Below are positions 20,464-32,630 of a stretch of 64,000 bases of DNA, piece by piece. Each line of letters opens with the position of its first letter. Position 1 is the first letter of the stretch. Under the pieces are notes generated by a model. That model was not told the origin of the DNA and did not search any database. It was given only the letters and a program-made list of their open reading frames with translations. Where the stretch lies: assembly GCF_040869045.1 (NCBI RefSeq), contig NC_090321.1, positions 78,711,183 through 78,775,182 on the forward strand, read 5' to 3'. The stretch comes from Eurosta solidaginis (lineage: Eukaryota > Arthropoda > Insecta > Diptera > Tephritidae). Position numbers and translations under genes: made by a program.

Positions 20464-23400
20464 TGGATCAAGGGTCAGAACGTAGCTACATCTCGTCGAA
20501 AGCTCAAATGAAGCTAGGCCTCCCATATACCCACTCCCTATTTGAAATATCGGGAATGGGAGGCGGAGTAGTACAAACCTCCAACAAGCTATGCTCACTG
20601 ACCCTAGTCTCAAATGATCACAAGGTGAAAATAAAGGCCCAAGCAATAGTGCTACCTCGGCTCACTAGGCAACTCCCAACACTCAGGCTAAATAACGACC
20701 AAATGCGTAAATGGTCCCATCTCAAGCTAGCAGACCAGAACACTCAGAACCCCTCCCAAATTGATCTGGTATTAGGCAGTGATCTTATCCCACAAATAAT
20801 GCTAAATGGCATAGAAAAGATCTCGCCCACACTGCTAGCACAAAACACGATATTTGGCTGGATAATAAGTGGCCAAACCCCCGAAAAGGTCGGATCACAC
20901 TCCTCTCAAGCGTGGGAAGTGACGAATGTCCAGCTGAATGAACAGCTAAGGCAATTCTGGGAAATCGAAGAAATACCCAGAACGTGAGTGGAAACCCCAG
21001 AAGATAAAATGTGCGAAGACTTTTGTCAAAGCACAACCACTCGCATGGATGACGGTCGATATATGGTTCGGCTCCCCTTTAAACAAACATTCCCGAACGA
21101 TATCGACCTAGGTCAGTCCCGTACTGCAGCCCTACGACAGTTCCATGGCATGGAACGTACTCTCGCAAAAAAGGGCGATCTCAAGCAGCAATACGACCAG
21201 GTACTCGAGGAATATCTGTCCCTAGGCCACATGGAAGAATGCAGTCCCAATGAAATAAAATCCCTGGGTAAATACTGCTCATTCTATCTCCCTCACCATG
21301 CAGTCGTAAGGCCAGACAAAAAGACAACAAAAGTCAGAGTTGTGTTCAACGCCTCCAAAAAGTCGGGTTCCGGTCACTCCCTCAACGATGTTTTATGTAC
21401 CGGACCAACCCTCCAACCCGATCTACGACTTATGTTGCTGAAATGGCGAACATATAAATATGTGTTTAATGGCGACGTCGAGAAAATGTCCCGCCAAATT
21501 CTCTTGCACCCCGATGACCGAGACTACCAACGGATAATATTCCGAACCCCCGAACACAGTCCAATAAAGGACTACAAGTTAAAAACGGTCACCTTCGGGG
21601 TTAACTGCGCGCCTTTCCTGGCTATTCGCATTCTACACGAGCTGGCGAAAGACATAGCCGATTCCCATCCACGCGCAGCCCCAATACTAAAATTCGAGAC
21701 GTATGTTGGCGATATTTTATCTGGCAGTCATGATCTTCAATCAGCCGAGCAATCCCTAACAGAGACTATAGACGCTCCAATTCAGCCGGCTTTCCCCTAA
21801 AAAAGATCACGGCAAACCATCCCAACATCCTCCAAAAAATATCGAAAACTGATCTGCTGGAAACAAACTTTCTCGAGTTCGAAAAGACTAGCACCGCCAA
21901 GACCCTGGGCATCCAGTGGAACGCCCTAACGGATACATTCTCGTATACCGTCGACTCAAATCCGGCATCCACTGCAGCCACGAAGCGGCAAATCCTCTCC
22001 TCTATTGCGAAACTTTTCGATCCCGCAGGGTGGCTGACGCCCATAATGATCCAAGCAAAAATCTTGATGCAAGAACTATGGCTAGACGGGACTGACTGGG
22101 ATGAGCCAGTGAAACCCCTCCGTCTCATCAAGTGGGCGCAGTTCGGCGAAAATCGCCCAACGATCTCGGAGATTCAAATACCACGCTGGATAAACTACAA
22201 CCCCGATAAACCAGTTGAGCTCCATGGCTTCTGCGACGCCTGGGAAAAGGCTTCTTGCGCGACACTTTACGTAAGAACCACCGTAGGAACTCAAGTCTTC
22301 TCTCACCTTTTAGTCTCTAAAGGGAAAGTGGCCCCCCTAAAAACCATAAGTTTGCCACGACTAGAGTTATTCGGCGCGGTCTTATTAGCCAAGTTAGTCG
22401 CAGTTGTCCAATCCCATCTCGGCCTCAATCAGCGAAAATTAACCATGTGGTCTGACTCCGAAATCGTTCTAGCCTGGCTTGAGAAACCACCTCATTCCTG
22501 GAAAACCTATGTCTCCAATCGAACTGCGCAGATCATCGACCTCATCGGCAATGCCACTTGGTGTCATGTACGCAGCAAGGATAATCCCGCAGATATGAGC
22601 ACCAGAGGATGCACCCCACTCGAGCTAGCTAACTCATCGCTATGGTGGAATGGCCCAGAGTGGCTTTCCCGACCCCCCGAGGACTGGCCAACACCAATGG
22701 CCAGAAATATTGTACCCCCCGAACTTCGCCGAGTCGAATCACTGCATGCAGCGGAAGAGTCAGAAGACTTCTTGGAACGGTTCTCCTCCTATCCCCGCGC
22801 CCTACGCGTAACAGCGTACGTGTTAAAATTTGCAACTCGGCTTAGAAATGCTGTAGGAGGCAATCGTACCCCTAACGATCCCGCCCTCTCTTACGCCGAC
22901 GTCATGCGCGCGAAAATCCGTCTGCTGAGCTTGACTCAGTCGAAATTCTTCGCTTCCGAAAGAGCCTCCCTCGAAAATTCAAAACCAATCGGAAAGCGAA
23001 GTCCCCTACTGGCACTTGACCCCTTCCTGGATACAAACGGGATTCTCCGTGCCAACGGAAGATTAGTAAACGCCGACATGACCTACAATGAGTGTCATCC
23101 TATCATTCTCCCCGAAAAGGCTAGATTTACTACTCTTTATATAAGGTTTCTACACGAGAGCTTCCTCCATGCGGACCTCCGCCTCCTGCAACAAGCTATG
23201 AGGCAGGAATTCTATACCCCCCGACTCAAACCTCAGCTGAAAAAATGTATTTTCCAATGTAAAGTCTGCACCATTCATAAGCGACAAACGCAATCCCAAA
23301 TAATGGCAGCTTTACCCCCCCCCCCCCCCCCCCTCAACGATGCACTTTTGCGCCCCCTTCACTACTACTGGCGTAGACTTCGCCGGCCCGTTTCAAATCA

Positions 23401-24320
23401 AAGCTTCGATGCTCCGATCTCCAACCCTCGTAAAAGGTTATGTGGCCGTTTTCGTTTGCTTCACTACCAAGGCGATCCACCTGGAATTGTGTTCGGATCT
23501 CACTAGTAAGGCTTTTCTCACTGCCTTCGCCCGGTTTGTAGGGCGTCGAGGGTACCCGAAGCAAATGATGAGCGACAACGGCACAACATTCATTGGTGCT
23601 AAGCGAGCTACCGAAGTAGATTTCGTCACCTTCCTCAACGAAGTCTCGACAGATATTGTCCAAAAGTATGCGCCACAAGGCATCGATTGGAAATTTATAC
23701 CCCCCGGCGCACCCCACATGGGCGGATTATGGGAATCTGCCGTCAAAAGCTTTACAACCCATTTTAAAAAGGCTGCCGGAACACACAGATTCACCTTTGA
23801 AGAATTCTCGACTCTATTAATTCGTATCGAGGCCGTTCTCAATTCTCGCCCTATCTCCCCGCTTTCCTAGGACCCAGCGGATCTCACCGCCCTCACACCT
23901 GGCCATTTTCTCCGAGGCGCACCCCTCCTCGCCATCCCCGAGCCGAACTATGAACACCTCTCTATGATCAACCGTTGGGACCGGTTGAAAGTTTTACATC
24001 ACCAATTCAACAAACGCTGGAAGAATGACTATCTCATGGAGTTACATAAGCGGTATCGATGGCAAACCGCTCAACCTGCCCCTAAAATCGGCGATCTAGT
24101 CGTAATTAAGGAAGACAACCTACCCCCTACCGAATGGCGCCTAGGACGCGTGGAAGACACCCATATAGGAAGAGACGGCCATATCCGAGTAGGCGACGTA
24201 CGCACGCAAAACGGTGTGCTCACCAGGCCTATCACAAAATTGTGTCTCCTGCCACCAGCGGAACTTAATTCAACCTCGCATGGTCCCCTATCATCTCCCG
24301 ACCTAACTACAGTCCACTAA
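20463..24320 (+). pseudogene. BEL/Pao Pol: protease, RT, RNase H, integrase, with several breaks
   Basis: Protease begins at about 20455 (LVDQGSERSYIS). An in-frame TGA at 20985 precedes the RT segment 20988-21800 (VRVVFNASKK, LNDVLCTGPTLQPDL, FGVNCAPF). Its catalytic box reads YVGD instead of the expected YVDD. A frame change near 21775 leads to RNase H and the integrase zinc-binding part (22046-23310; [31 protein letters not shown]). A run of 19 C at 23315-23333 shifts the frame into the integrase core (23340-23870; [28 protein letters not shown]). A TAG at about 23868 interrupts it. The C-terminal DUF5641-like part is 23880-24320 (INRWDRLKVLHHQF, VVIKEDNLPPTEW). Not functional as read. Confidence 0.85.
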
Positions 24321-24418
24321 GACTAAAGATTGACACCATCTCAGAACATAACTGAACCATCCCGTATCTCTCACAATCAGTCTCTAACCTGGCGATTCCT
24401 CTCAGATATACCACTAAT

Positions 24419-25036
24419 GTGCATTCATATCCTCTCCTTTCACAGATGGATTGTCAGCGCCCTCCGGTTCCTACACCACGTCGCTCGCTGGAATCGCGAG
24501 TCGTAGTACCCGCAGCCCCGACACGTCGCATTACCCCCGCGGTGGCTGATTACCGCAAATGTCGTCTCTGTTTGCAGCATCACGCGCTTTTGGTGTGCCC
24601 TCTCTTTCAGGCAATGCCCACGCATCAGCGGTTGGTTATAGTCAAGGCACACCAATTCTGTAGCAACTGTTTGGCATTATCGCATCGGACCAACCAATGC
24701 TCATCTACTGAACGATGCCGGGACTGCGGGGGCTTCCACCACACCGTGCTACACGGCGGCACCGGAGGCCGCCAAGCACCCACCAAAGAGGAGTCTCATC
24801 CACAACCACGCCGCCGCGTCGCTACACATCACCGTCGTCGTCAACAGCAGCCTCCGAGGTCGCCTTGGCGCGCGCCTACCGCGCATTCAACCCCGCGACG
24901 CAGCGTCGGGGAGCGTACCATCCGGTGCACCGCGACCGGCTTGCGCACCGCCACATACAAAACGAAGGTGGGAAAAATCCTGATCCAGGAAGCAGTACGC
25001 GCCTTGCAGGAGCTGAAGCACACATTAGGCGCTTAG
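24419..25036 (+). CDS. Accessory zinc-knuckle ORF downstream of pol, 205 aa
   Basis: A separate frame about 100 bp after pol, in the place where env would sit. Residues about 45-110 contain CRLCLQHHALLVCP, CSNCLALSHRTNQC and CRDCGGFHHTVLH, a knuckle arrangement like that in BEL gag. The C-terminal half is rich in Arg, Pro and Gln, and the end forms a helix (ILIQEAVRALQELKHTL). It is intact although pol is broken. There is no signal peptide or membrane helix, so it is not an envelope protein. A nucleic-acid-binding accessory role is inference. The true start could be a later ATG, such as the one in MDCQRP. Confidence 0.65.
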   Translation: MHSYPLLSQMDCQRPPVPTPRRSLESRVVVPAAPTRRITPAVADYRKCRLCLQHHALLVCPLFQAMPTHQRLVIVKAHQFCSNCLALSHRTNQCSSTERCRDCGGFHHTVLHGGTGGRQAPTKEESHPQPRRRVATHHRRRQQQPPRSPWRAPTAHSTPRRSVGERTIRCTATGLRTATYKTKVGKILIQEAVRALQELKHTLGA

Positions 25037-25881
25037 TGCGCCTAGGCGGCCCAGGATGGTTACGCGGTGTAGGCTGACATCCGTCCCATCTCTCTCCTTT
25101 TTTATACGTAGCTCTATGAATTTATATATAACCCGTATCTTGCATTGTATTCGATTATTGAATTATATTTTTTATATTGAATTACCCACAAAATCAATGA
25201 ATTGTATTTAACCTTAAATTCCCTATTGGGTCTCCTCATGGACGTGTGGCAGCCTCCACCGCGAAAATCTACCAAATCGAATTCGCCGCAAGTACAGGAT
25301 GGCGATCTGGCATGATCGCCATCTGTCAAAAAACCACCACCTTTTGTATCATCCATAGTGTACAAGTACAAGTGTGTTAACTTATCTGTCAAGCATTCTG
25401 ACAGGCACTCGCTGGATTCGGAATGGATACCATTGCCGAGTGCGCCGAATGATTGAAAAATTGAAAAAGTCGATACGATTGGTAGTCAAAAATGTTTTCG
25501 TTGAGACCAAAAATGCGACTCTAGACCTGAGATTTCCATCAGGTGAGCGAGGCTGTTTGTAGTTTTGACGTTTATCGCTTAGTGAACACACTTGTATAAG
25601 TACACTATGGTATCATCTTTAAAAATTGTCATTATCATTTTTTCTGGAAAATCAAAAAAAATCTAATATCTTGTTTTCGGTGATCTAAATTCATAAAATG
25701 TCTTTGTTATATTTTGCCATAATCGATATTGTACTATTCGCGGTTGTAAATCGTGCAAAAAAAAATATAAAACGAATAAACCAATGAACCGGTATTAATT
25801 CCTTTAAATTTATTTTACGTGCGACAATCAAGAAACTAACCCTTGCCCGTGGTTGGCGGCAATTCTTTTGAAAACCCCTTT
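25037..25881. other. Non-coding 3' part of the BEL/Pao element
   Basis: No gene. Positions 25298-25323 form a perfect 10-bp hairpin, GATGGCGATC, around TGGCAT. TTGTATCATCCAT near 25344 echoes the end of the LTR. A polypurine tract before the 3' repeat is not obvious. Confidence 0.4.
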
Positions 25882-26240
25882 TAAACAAATTTTCAACGCA
25901 AGGCGAGCAATATTATCTTGAAACTCATCTCGGTAATTTAGTGAAAACCAATGTACGACTTTAGCATTCGTCTAAACAAGAAATAAGTAAAACAAAGACG
26001 AAAACACGGAAGCACACCAAATTTTGCTTATAACATTAGATTTCAAGCAACGTGACTGAAGCACCAGCAGCAACAGCAAAGTCCACAACAGCTAATACAA
26101 TTGGAACCATCCATTACTGCTGTCGCCGACATCGCCACCATCTCATTGCCATCACCGTCAGCTCCTCGCCATCTCCGCAGTCACAGCAGGAACATCGGGA
26201 CAACAGGTGAGTGTTGTATCATCCATCCTAGTGTAACTAA
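25882..26240 (+). repeat. Candidate 3' LTR of the BEL/Pao element
   Basis: Direct repeat of 18082-18440 with scattered substitutions, for example CTCGCCATC for CTCGCAATC. The similarity stops at both ends at the corresponding positions. Confidence 0.6.
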
Positions 26241-27368
26241 TGATGATTAATTTTTTTTGACTTAGGCCTAAATTTAAAACCTATTTGATTTTGACTATGA
26301 TTATGCGCCATGGATTTTAAAGAAAGATGTAATTAAGTGCTCGTTTGAAAGTAAATAAGGATATTTCTTTGTAATTTTACATTAAAAATTTTACGCAGTT
26401 TTCTTTAGACCTTAGAAGTACAACAGTGCCAAATAGCATCCACAAAATAGCGAACAAGATAAAGCATTTTATCAGGTGAGCATGGCTGTGTATGTGCGTG
26501 CTGCTACATATCCTACTTGTAGACCTTTACAATGATAATACCATTGTTTACTATATAGTTTGGCAGCTTAATTCGAGGTTATGTTGCGAATAGAGTGGAA
26601 GGCACTCGCAAGCCGTGAAAATAGGCACTCGAATGGAGTGGAATGAAGAACAGTAGGAAGACCAGAATTGCATTGGATCAATCATTGCATCAATATTAAA
26701 GATAAATTTAGAAAAAATAATTAAATACTTGAGTATAAACAAACATTTTCTTTCAATTACTGCAATTAAAGTGTCCTAGATGCTATATATTCCAAAATTA
26801 TAACATTTTATGTCTGTTTAAAAATTTAACTTCAATTTCCCTAAGATTTCCGTAATATGGCCATTAGTGATGTTTGTGTGTGTGTGCAAATTTTGAGCGA
26901 TCAGCTGTTAGTTGCGCTACTTGGATAATACACAAGATTGAGTAAAACGCATCTATGTATATGAAAATCTGCTTATGTGTCGCGACTTTAAGAGCATGTG
27001 TAAAAATAATATGACAGTTCTGGCGGCTACACCGCCGTCGTGAATGTAATCAGCCCTAATATGTATGGTAACCAATGACCGTTCAAATCAATGTGACAAT
27101 ATTTGCTCTTTTAATACAATAGTACCTACCCATTTGGATACATTTTCAATGCGTGGTTACAAAGATACAAAAAATCTCAAATGGATACATTTTTAGGCTG
27201 GAAGGTTTAATCAAAGTTTGAGAACTACACATTTTCAGTTGGAAATTTACAGAATTTATGACACATAACATTTTAGGTTAATATCTGTGCAAGTTAGAAG
27301 CCAAGGCGAATCTATACAAGGTGGCGGCAAAGCCAATTCAACCAATTCGTCGTGCAGAAGATTGTGAA
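26241..27368. other. Intronic non-coding sequence
   Basis: Positions 26300-26420 match 7033-7155 in inverted orientation. Positions about 27298-27360 are a partial extra copy of one unit of the adjoining palindrome (AAGGCGAATC, CAATTCAACCAATTCG). No gene seen. Confidence 0.4.
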
Positions 27369-27783
27369 GCAAGGCGAATTCAGTACCAGGTGTTGTTATC
27401 CCAACAGCTGATTGCGTCTTCTTGAAAATTTTCCATACAACGCCTTGTACAACAATATGTCAGTTAATCGAAATTAATGAAAATTTTATTTTCACTTGAC
27501 ATCCTTCTGCACGGCGAATTGGTTGAATTCGCTTTGCCACCACCTGGGATAGATTCGCCTTGTTGTCAAAATAAAATTTTCGTTGATTTCGAGGCGAATC
27601 CAGACCAGGTGGTGGCAAAGCGAGTTCAACCAATTCGCCGTGCAGAAGAATGTCAAGTCAAAAGGAAATTTTAATTGATTCCGATTAACTGACATATTAA
27701 AGTACAAGGCGCTGTTTGGAAAATAATCAGAAGAAGCAATCAGCTGATGGGATAACAACACCTGGTACTGAATTCGACTTGCT
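27369..27783. repeat. Long imperfect palindrome (foldback)
   Basis: Arms 27369-27562 and 27590-27783 (194 bp each) around a 27-base centre. The outer ends read GCAAGGCGAATTCAGTACC and the complement with one change. Internally, CTTCTGCACGGCGAATTGG and CCAATTCGCCGTGCAGAAG pair. Fragments of the same units lie on both sides (about 27298 and 27780-27850). It could be a foldback MITE, and if transcribed it would give a long hairpin RNA. Confidence 0.85.
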
Positions 27784-28475
27784 TGATTTCGATTAACTGA
27801 CGTATTGTTGTATCAAGAAAACGCAATCAGTTGTTGGGATAACAACAGCAGTCAGTGTGCGGATCCATGAGGGGAACTAGGGGAAAAATTTGTTAGAAAG
27901 TAATCTTGTGGTAAAGAACAAACTCAAGAAAACAGTTATTGAAAATAAAAAAGTGATGCAAAACTTTACAGTTCTACAGATACATCAACCGTTTGTACAT
28001 AGTTTTAAACAGAAAACTGTCCTCTTAGCGATGACAACTAAGGTTTGTTGAAGTTGAAGTTTTTGTATGCTCTTCTAGACCTGCAACTTAATGAATGTCT
28101 TGCAAATATATAAAACCTAAACTAACTCAACCTAACCAGCTAAGCTAAGTGTATTTATAAAAAAATTTATAATTAAACATTTTTTGGGAATGGGCGGGGC
28201 ACAACCCCTTAAATGGAAGATCGTTTGTGTATCGTGACAAATATGGACGAAATTGGAAAAGAACGACGCCCATTTGTATATAAAAGAGGCTTAATAAGAC
28301 CATATATGGATATAACAGGCTATATCTTTGTGGAAAAATAGATTTATATCAATGTTATTTTATTTTTAAAGTGTATATATAACAAGAAAATGAGCAAATA
28401 AATAAAAATTTGAAAATGGGAGTGGTACAACTATTGTTGTTCCGATGCCACCTTGTACTCAATTAAAGGATCGAG
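27784..28475. other. Intronic non-coding sequence
   Basis: No gene. Short stretches (GGGAATGGGCGGGGCACAACC near 28187, GAAAATGGGAGTGGTAC near 28413) resemble decayed Helentron-like repeat. Confidence 0.35.
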
Positions 28476-28625
28476 CAGGCATGCTTAACCAACGAACCGA
28501 TATCATTCGTTACGATAATTAACGTTAATAAACGAAACAAAGTCATTTCGTTTCGCTTATTAACGTTAAGAACGTCAAATTAACGAAATGATTTTGTTTC
28601 GTTTTCTGCCATATCAAAACAAAAT
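28476..28625. repeat. Partial copy of the CAGGCATGC palindromic MITE
   Basis: Begins CAGGCATGCTTAACCAACG and follows the left arm of the complete 220-bp copy at 42940-43159 with substitutions. The matching right end was not found before the LTR element at 28895 or just after 36948. Confidence 0.65.
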
Positions 28626-28894
28626 CAAATCGTTTACGTTGATTATTAATTTCAAACTATGCTGGCAAAGCTGATTGATGGCGGAGTCATTAAAGGTGAA
28701 AGCATTAGCCAAGCTGATTGCAACTTTTCTCATGAATTTTGAGAGTACGAACATTTCCCAGAGTATTTTTGACATTACCACCAACGAATTACATAAACAA
28801 ATTACATGGAGTTTGTGTGTATGTCCGCTCGCTGTTACCACCTTACGGCTTCACCATGGCTATAGCATTGCCAGCACAATTCCAACATAAAGTA

Positions 28895-31800
28895 TGTTAT
28901 GGTATCGCATCTACAACGGAGCAGTAAGGAAGGCGGTCGGCATGATGTGTTGGTGCACAGTGGCTAGTCATTGTCGGCTGGGGCGGGTCCTTGCCAACCT
29001 TACTGTTCCTGCGCCATAAACAGAAAAAAGTTCCTATCATGCCTATCAAAACGAGCAGCTGTCAAATTCAAAAAACCTGGCAGAAGCGCAGAGACCGACT
29101 CAAAACGCTTATCAATACAAAATAAAACAACATCCGGCTGAACCGGATGTCACGGACAGACCGTTAACATTCCAAAATTTAAATTCAAATTCAAAAAAAA
29201 TAAAAAAAAACTGACGCAAGAAAAAATTACCGAACCGGACATGACCGGTTACTACTCTGAAATCAAATATCAATAAAGCTGAAAAGTAAAATAACAAAAC
29301 TGAAAGGAAAATAAAAGGCCGAATACACAGAGGGGCGCCGCGGGTGTTGTTGCGACGCCCGGTGCTTAGTCCCACCCTCAAATAACCATGGCCACCGACG
29401 CACCTAAATTTCGGTGGCCCCTTACCTGCATACCCTACGTGCCTTCTAAAAGAATGAAGATGCCAACATTCCCATTTTTAATTACAATTTTTATTTATAA
29501 TCCATCATTTAAAAAAAATTAATATGTAGATGTATATACTAATCAATCCTGAGTTTTATCTAAATTTGCTTTCTTCAAAATAAGTTGTACGCATTAAGTT
29601 ACAGAGGAAACGGTGAATAAAATGCTTGTTTAAGAAGTAAAAGAAATAATTTCGAACAAAGAAATTGTACATAAGTATCTAATTGACATAATTCATTACG
29701 ATCCCGGTATTAAGAAACATGAATAGTAAATATTACTTTGTAAAGCCAAAGTAATAATTCCTTTTAGGGGCTTTAAACGTTTTTAGATGGTTCTAAAATA
29801 AGTTTGGTTGCAAGTTTATTGCAGCTTATCAAATAAATGATCCTTCTTTTACTAATAAAAGGTGTTTAATATCTTCGACTGCTATTCTTTTGTTCGCAGC
29901 TGTATGTACATATAACATTTTTTTTGTGGTAAAAAAAAATTATACAGGAAGTTGTATTCCTTCTTATTATAACTAAGTTTGATAACATTGTTGCGGTTGT
30001 TGCTCTGGTTTACAGGTCATTTGCTGAAAATAATGTGGAATTCATCTAAATGCTCTTTCGAATCTATTTCCATACTGCTGAATAGATTTTAATTTCATAG
30101 GTATGCTTGTACATAGCAAATAACGTGGAAACCAAGCGAAGCACACTGGAGTAAAAAAAAATACCTTAAGAAAAATGTAATTATTTGGCTCAAAATTCCT
30201 ATAGTAAATCGTAGACCGCCTTACAGAGTTTGCAGACTTCTTAACATTTACATTTTCTTATTTCTAACTTAGAATGTTCCTTTTGTTAGGATTTAATTAG
30301 ATTTTCTTATTTCACATCTATTTTAAATTATAGTTTTCCAAACTTCAAATTTACTTTTGGATTGTATTTAGTAAAAATTTTTATTTTTTTTTTCTAAGTT
30401 CCAATTTATGATAATTGCATTCGATTGTATCCAATTACGTTAATTATACTTTTCTCATATCAGCAAGTTCAATTGTATTAAATTCATTTCATTTGTCTTA
30501 TCTCGAGTCTATGGAAATTTGATTGCCACACCAATGGATACGGTCGGCAAAACTCTCGTAACAATTTAATAAGCTTTTATAGCTTTAGTCTTCGTTGACA
30601 CATACTAACTTGTGCCGTGTGATCATATAGAGAAAAAATATTTATGAACCTTCAGGTGACGTTTCAGTCGCAACAGTATAGTGGAGCAGTAAAAAAATAT
30701 TTCAAAAAAAAAATTATAGAAAGAGTTTATTTGTTCCTGATCACCAAGACGTAGATCCTCTATTTCTTGTTGCGACTAGATTCTAATTTCTCGCGGAAAG
30801 GCATATGTCGCTAATGTGTAATGCATTACCCATCCGCATGGCTTTCGCATGTATGTATATAAAAAAAAATATGGTTCCGAGTGACACATTCAAAAATGTA
30901 AGGTACTATATGTACTAGTGACACTATTCTGTAACTTGACTGGAATAAAATTATTTGCAGAACTCAAACTTTTATAATTTAGGTTTTCTATTTCTTGGCT
31001 GTGTTGACCTTTCACAAGCTTTACAGAACAATGTTTCTTACTCGCAAGATTACAGAACGGGTTTTACATTGCACTTATCCGACGGGTCAACAGAGTTAAG
31101 AGCACCAAAGTGTCCGAATTCATATACCGTATGTTCGAATCGAGTTACAGAAAGGGGTCTTTAGGTTCATTAAGCGTGCTTGGAATGAATTACAAAAATT
31201 TGAAACGATAATCTGTAAGTGACGAATTTTATCACTTCATATAAATACATAATATAATTTCACCGAGTTGGAACGGACTCACCCAGTTTCAAACGTTGTT
31301 GTTGTAGTTGGTGTTGGTACTGTTGGTGGTTGTTGCGCTCTGGCCCGAAGTGATCGAGTGAACCTGGTGGCAATAGACTTCGTGATGACCTTCACGAACT
31401 TGATGACTTGGTGCTAATTTTGACGTTCGTTGGGTTACGCTGCCGCGTGCTGCCGCCGTCTCTCAATTGTCCTTATGTTATTTGCTTCATATATGGGTGT
31501 TTTATGCTTGGTGGCGATAATATGATATTGTTACCGGAGACTGATCTTTTCCACTGCTTTCAACAATTCACCCGAGCGTGTGGGAATCGATGTATTACCC
31601 CAGTCAAAGAAAAGTGCTGTAACCTTTTTAAATTTTCTCCACACAATTGAGTGTTGTTAGATTCAGTCACACATAAATTAGCAGCATCTTTTTGTTTGTG
31701 CTTTTCGTTAAAATTTCATTTTCGGCCATCAGCGTATGAACTTAATTGATAAGCGACTTTCTTGTCGCTGTTCTACAAAATTTTTTTATAATAATCGTAG

Positions 31801-32141
31801 TGTATTATGTGCAATACAAATAGCGGGAAAACAATCGCTTATTGTTGTCCAATTTTGTGAGTTTTTTCTTTTTTCTTTTCGCTCCAATCTAGCTGAACTT
31901 TCATGGCCGGAACCTCGTGCTAAAAGACCAAATTTTTCTTCCTTTTTCTTTTTTTCTCGTGCCTATCTGCTGGCAAAAAAAAAAAACTCCATCCATTCTC
32001 TTGTGCTCGTGATGGCAGGTCTGTCTCTTCCTTCCTTTTTTGATATTTTTCATCGCAACCTTTGCCACATCGCTAGGTGTGTTCCCGTGAACACGCTCCC
32101 AAGGGGATCGCAGCCATATACCGTAGCAGCAGACCGTAACA
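28895..32141 (-). repeat. 3' LTR, 3247 bp
   Basis: Partner of 33699-36944. The left end TGTTATGGTATCGC abuts the target duplication AGTA. Confidence 0.9.
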
Positions 32142-32385
32142 AACCTGCTTCGCTTAGAAGGCCCGACGATGGAGCGAACAGGAAACCGGATCCGCTGTGG
32201 GAAGCCACTGCCAGGGGCCTCCAATGCCAATCAACGTGGGGCACGACTCACCCCTGAGATAAGAGTCTCAAAGTCCTACTACGAAGCTAGCCGGGCAACA
32301 GGTCCATCAAAAAAAAATTAAGTCAAATTTGGGAATTAATTCTGTTTCCTAGTTTAAAAGGGCTTTGCGGCAATTAGACATTTGT

Positions 32386-32630
32386 TATGGAGAACTCGTC
32401 AAAACTCCGAAAGATGATTCCTAGTGGTTATCGCTCCCACCGGAATGCAAAAAAAAAGGTGTAGACATTTTGATCTGGAGAACTCGTCCAAACTCCGAAA
32501 GGCTAGTGGTTATCGCCCCCACAGAAGGCCAAAACAAAAAAAAAGTGTAGACATTTTGATATGGAGAACTCGTCCAAACTCCGAAAGGCTAGTGGTTATC
32601 GCCCCCACAGAAGGCCAAAAAAATATTTGG
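32386..32630. repeat. About 87-bp tandem repeat, three units, in the element interior
   Basis: Units begin TGGAGAACTCGTC near 32388, 32476 and 32562, each with CTCCGAAAG, AGTGGTTATCGC and an A-run. The second and third units are nearly identical; the first is diverged. Confidence 0.8.

Larger units (their letters stand above)
18082..26240 (+). mobile_element. Decayed BEL/Pao LTR retrotransposon
   Basis: Direct repeats of 359 bp (18082-18440 and 25882-26240) flank a BEL/Pao gag-pol region with an extra zinc-knuckle ORF. The first repeat is followed at once by TGGTCCTTCG, which matches the primer-binding site expected for tRNA-Tyr (from memory). That is why I read the repeats as LTRs, although they lack the usual TG...CA ends and I find no target duplication. 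The two repeats differ at about nine positions, so the insertion is older than the other LTR elements here. Pol carries frame changes and stops. Confidence 0.75.

Noticed and set aside
22082..23842. Minus-strand ORFs across the BEL pol region
   Set aside because: Antisense shadows of pol, with no independent motif.
29112..29381. 89-codon minus ORF, identical at 33916-34185
   Set aside because: The repetition comes only from the duplicated LTR. The composition is hydrophobic and T-rich with no domain, so it is probably chance.
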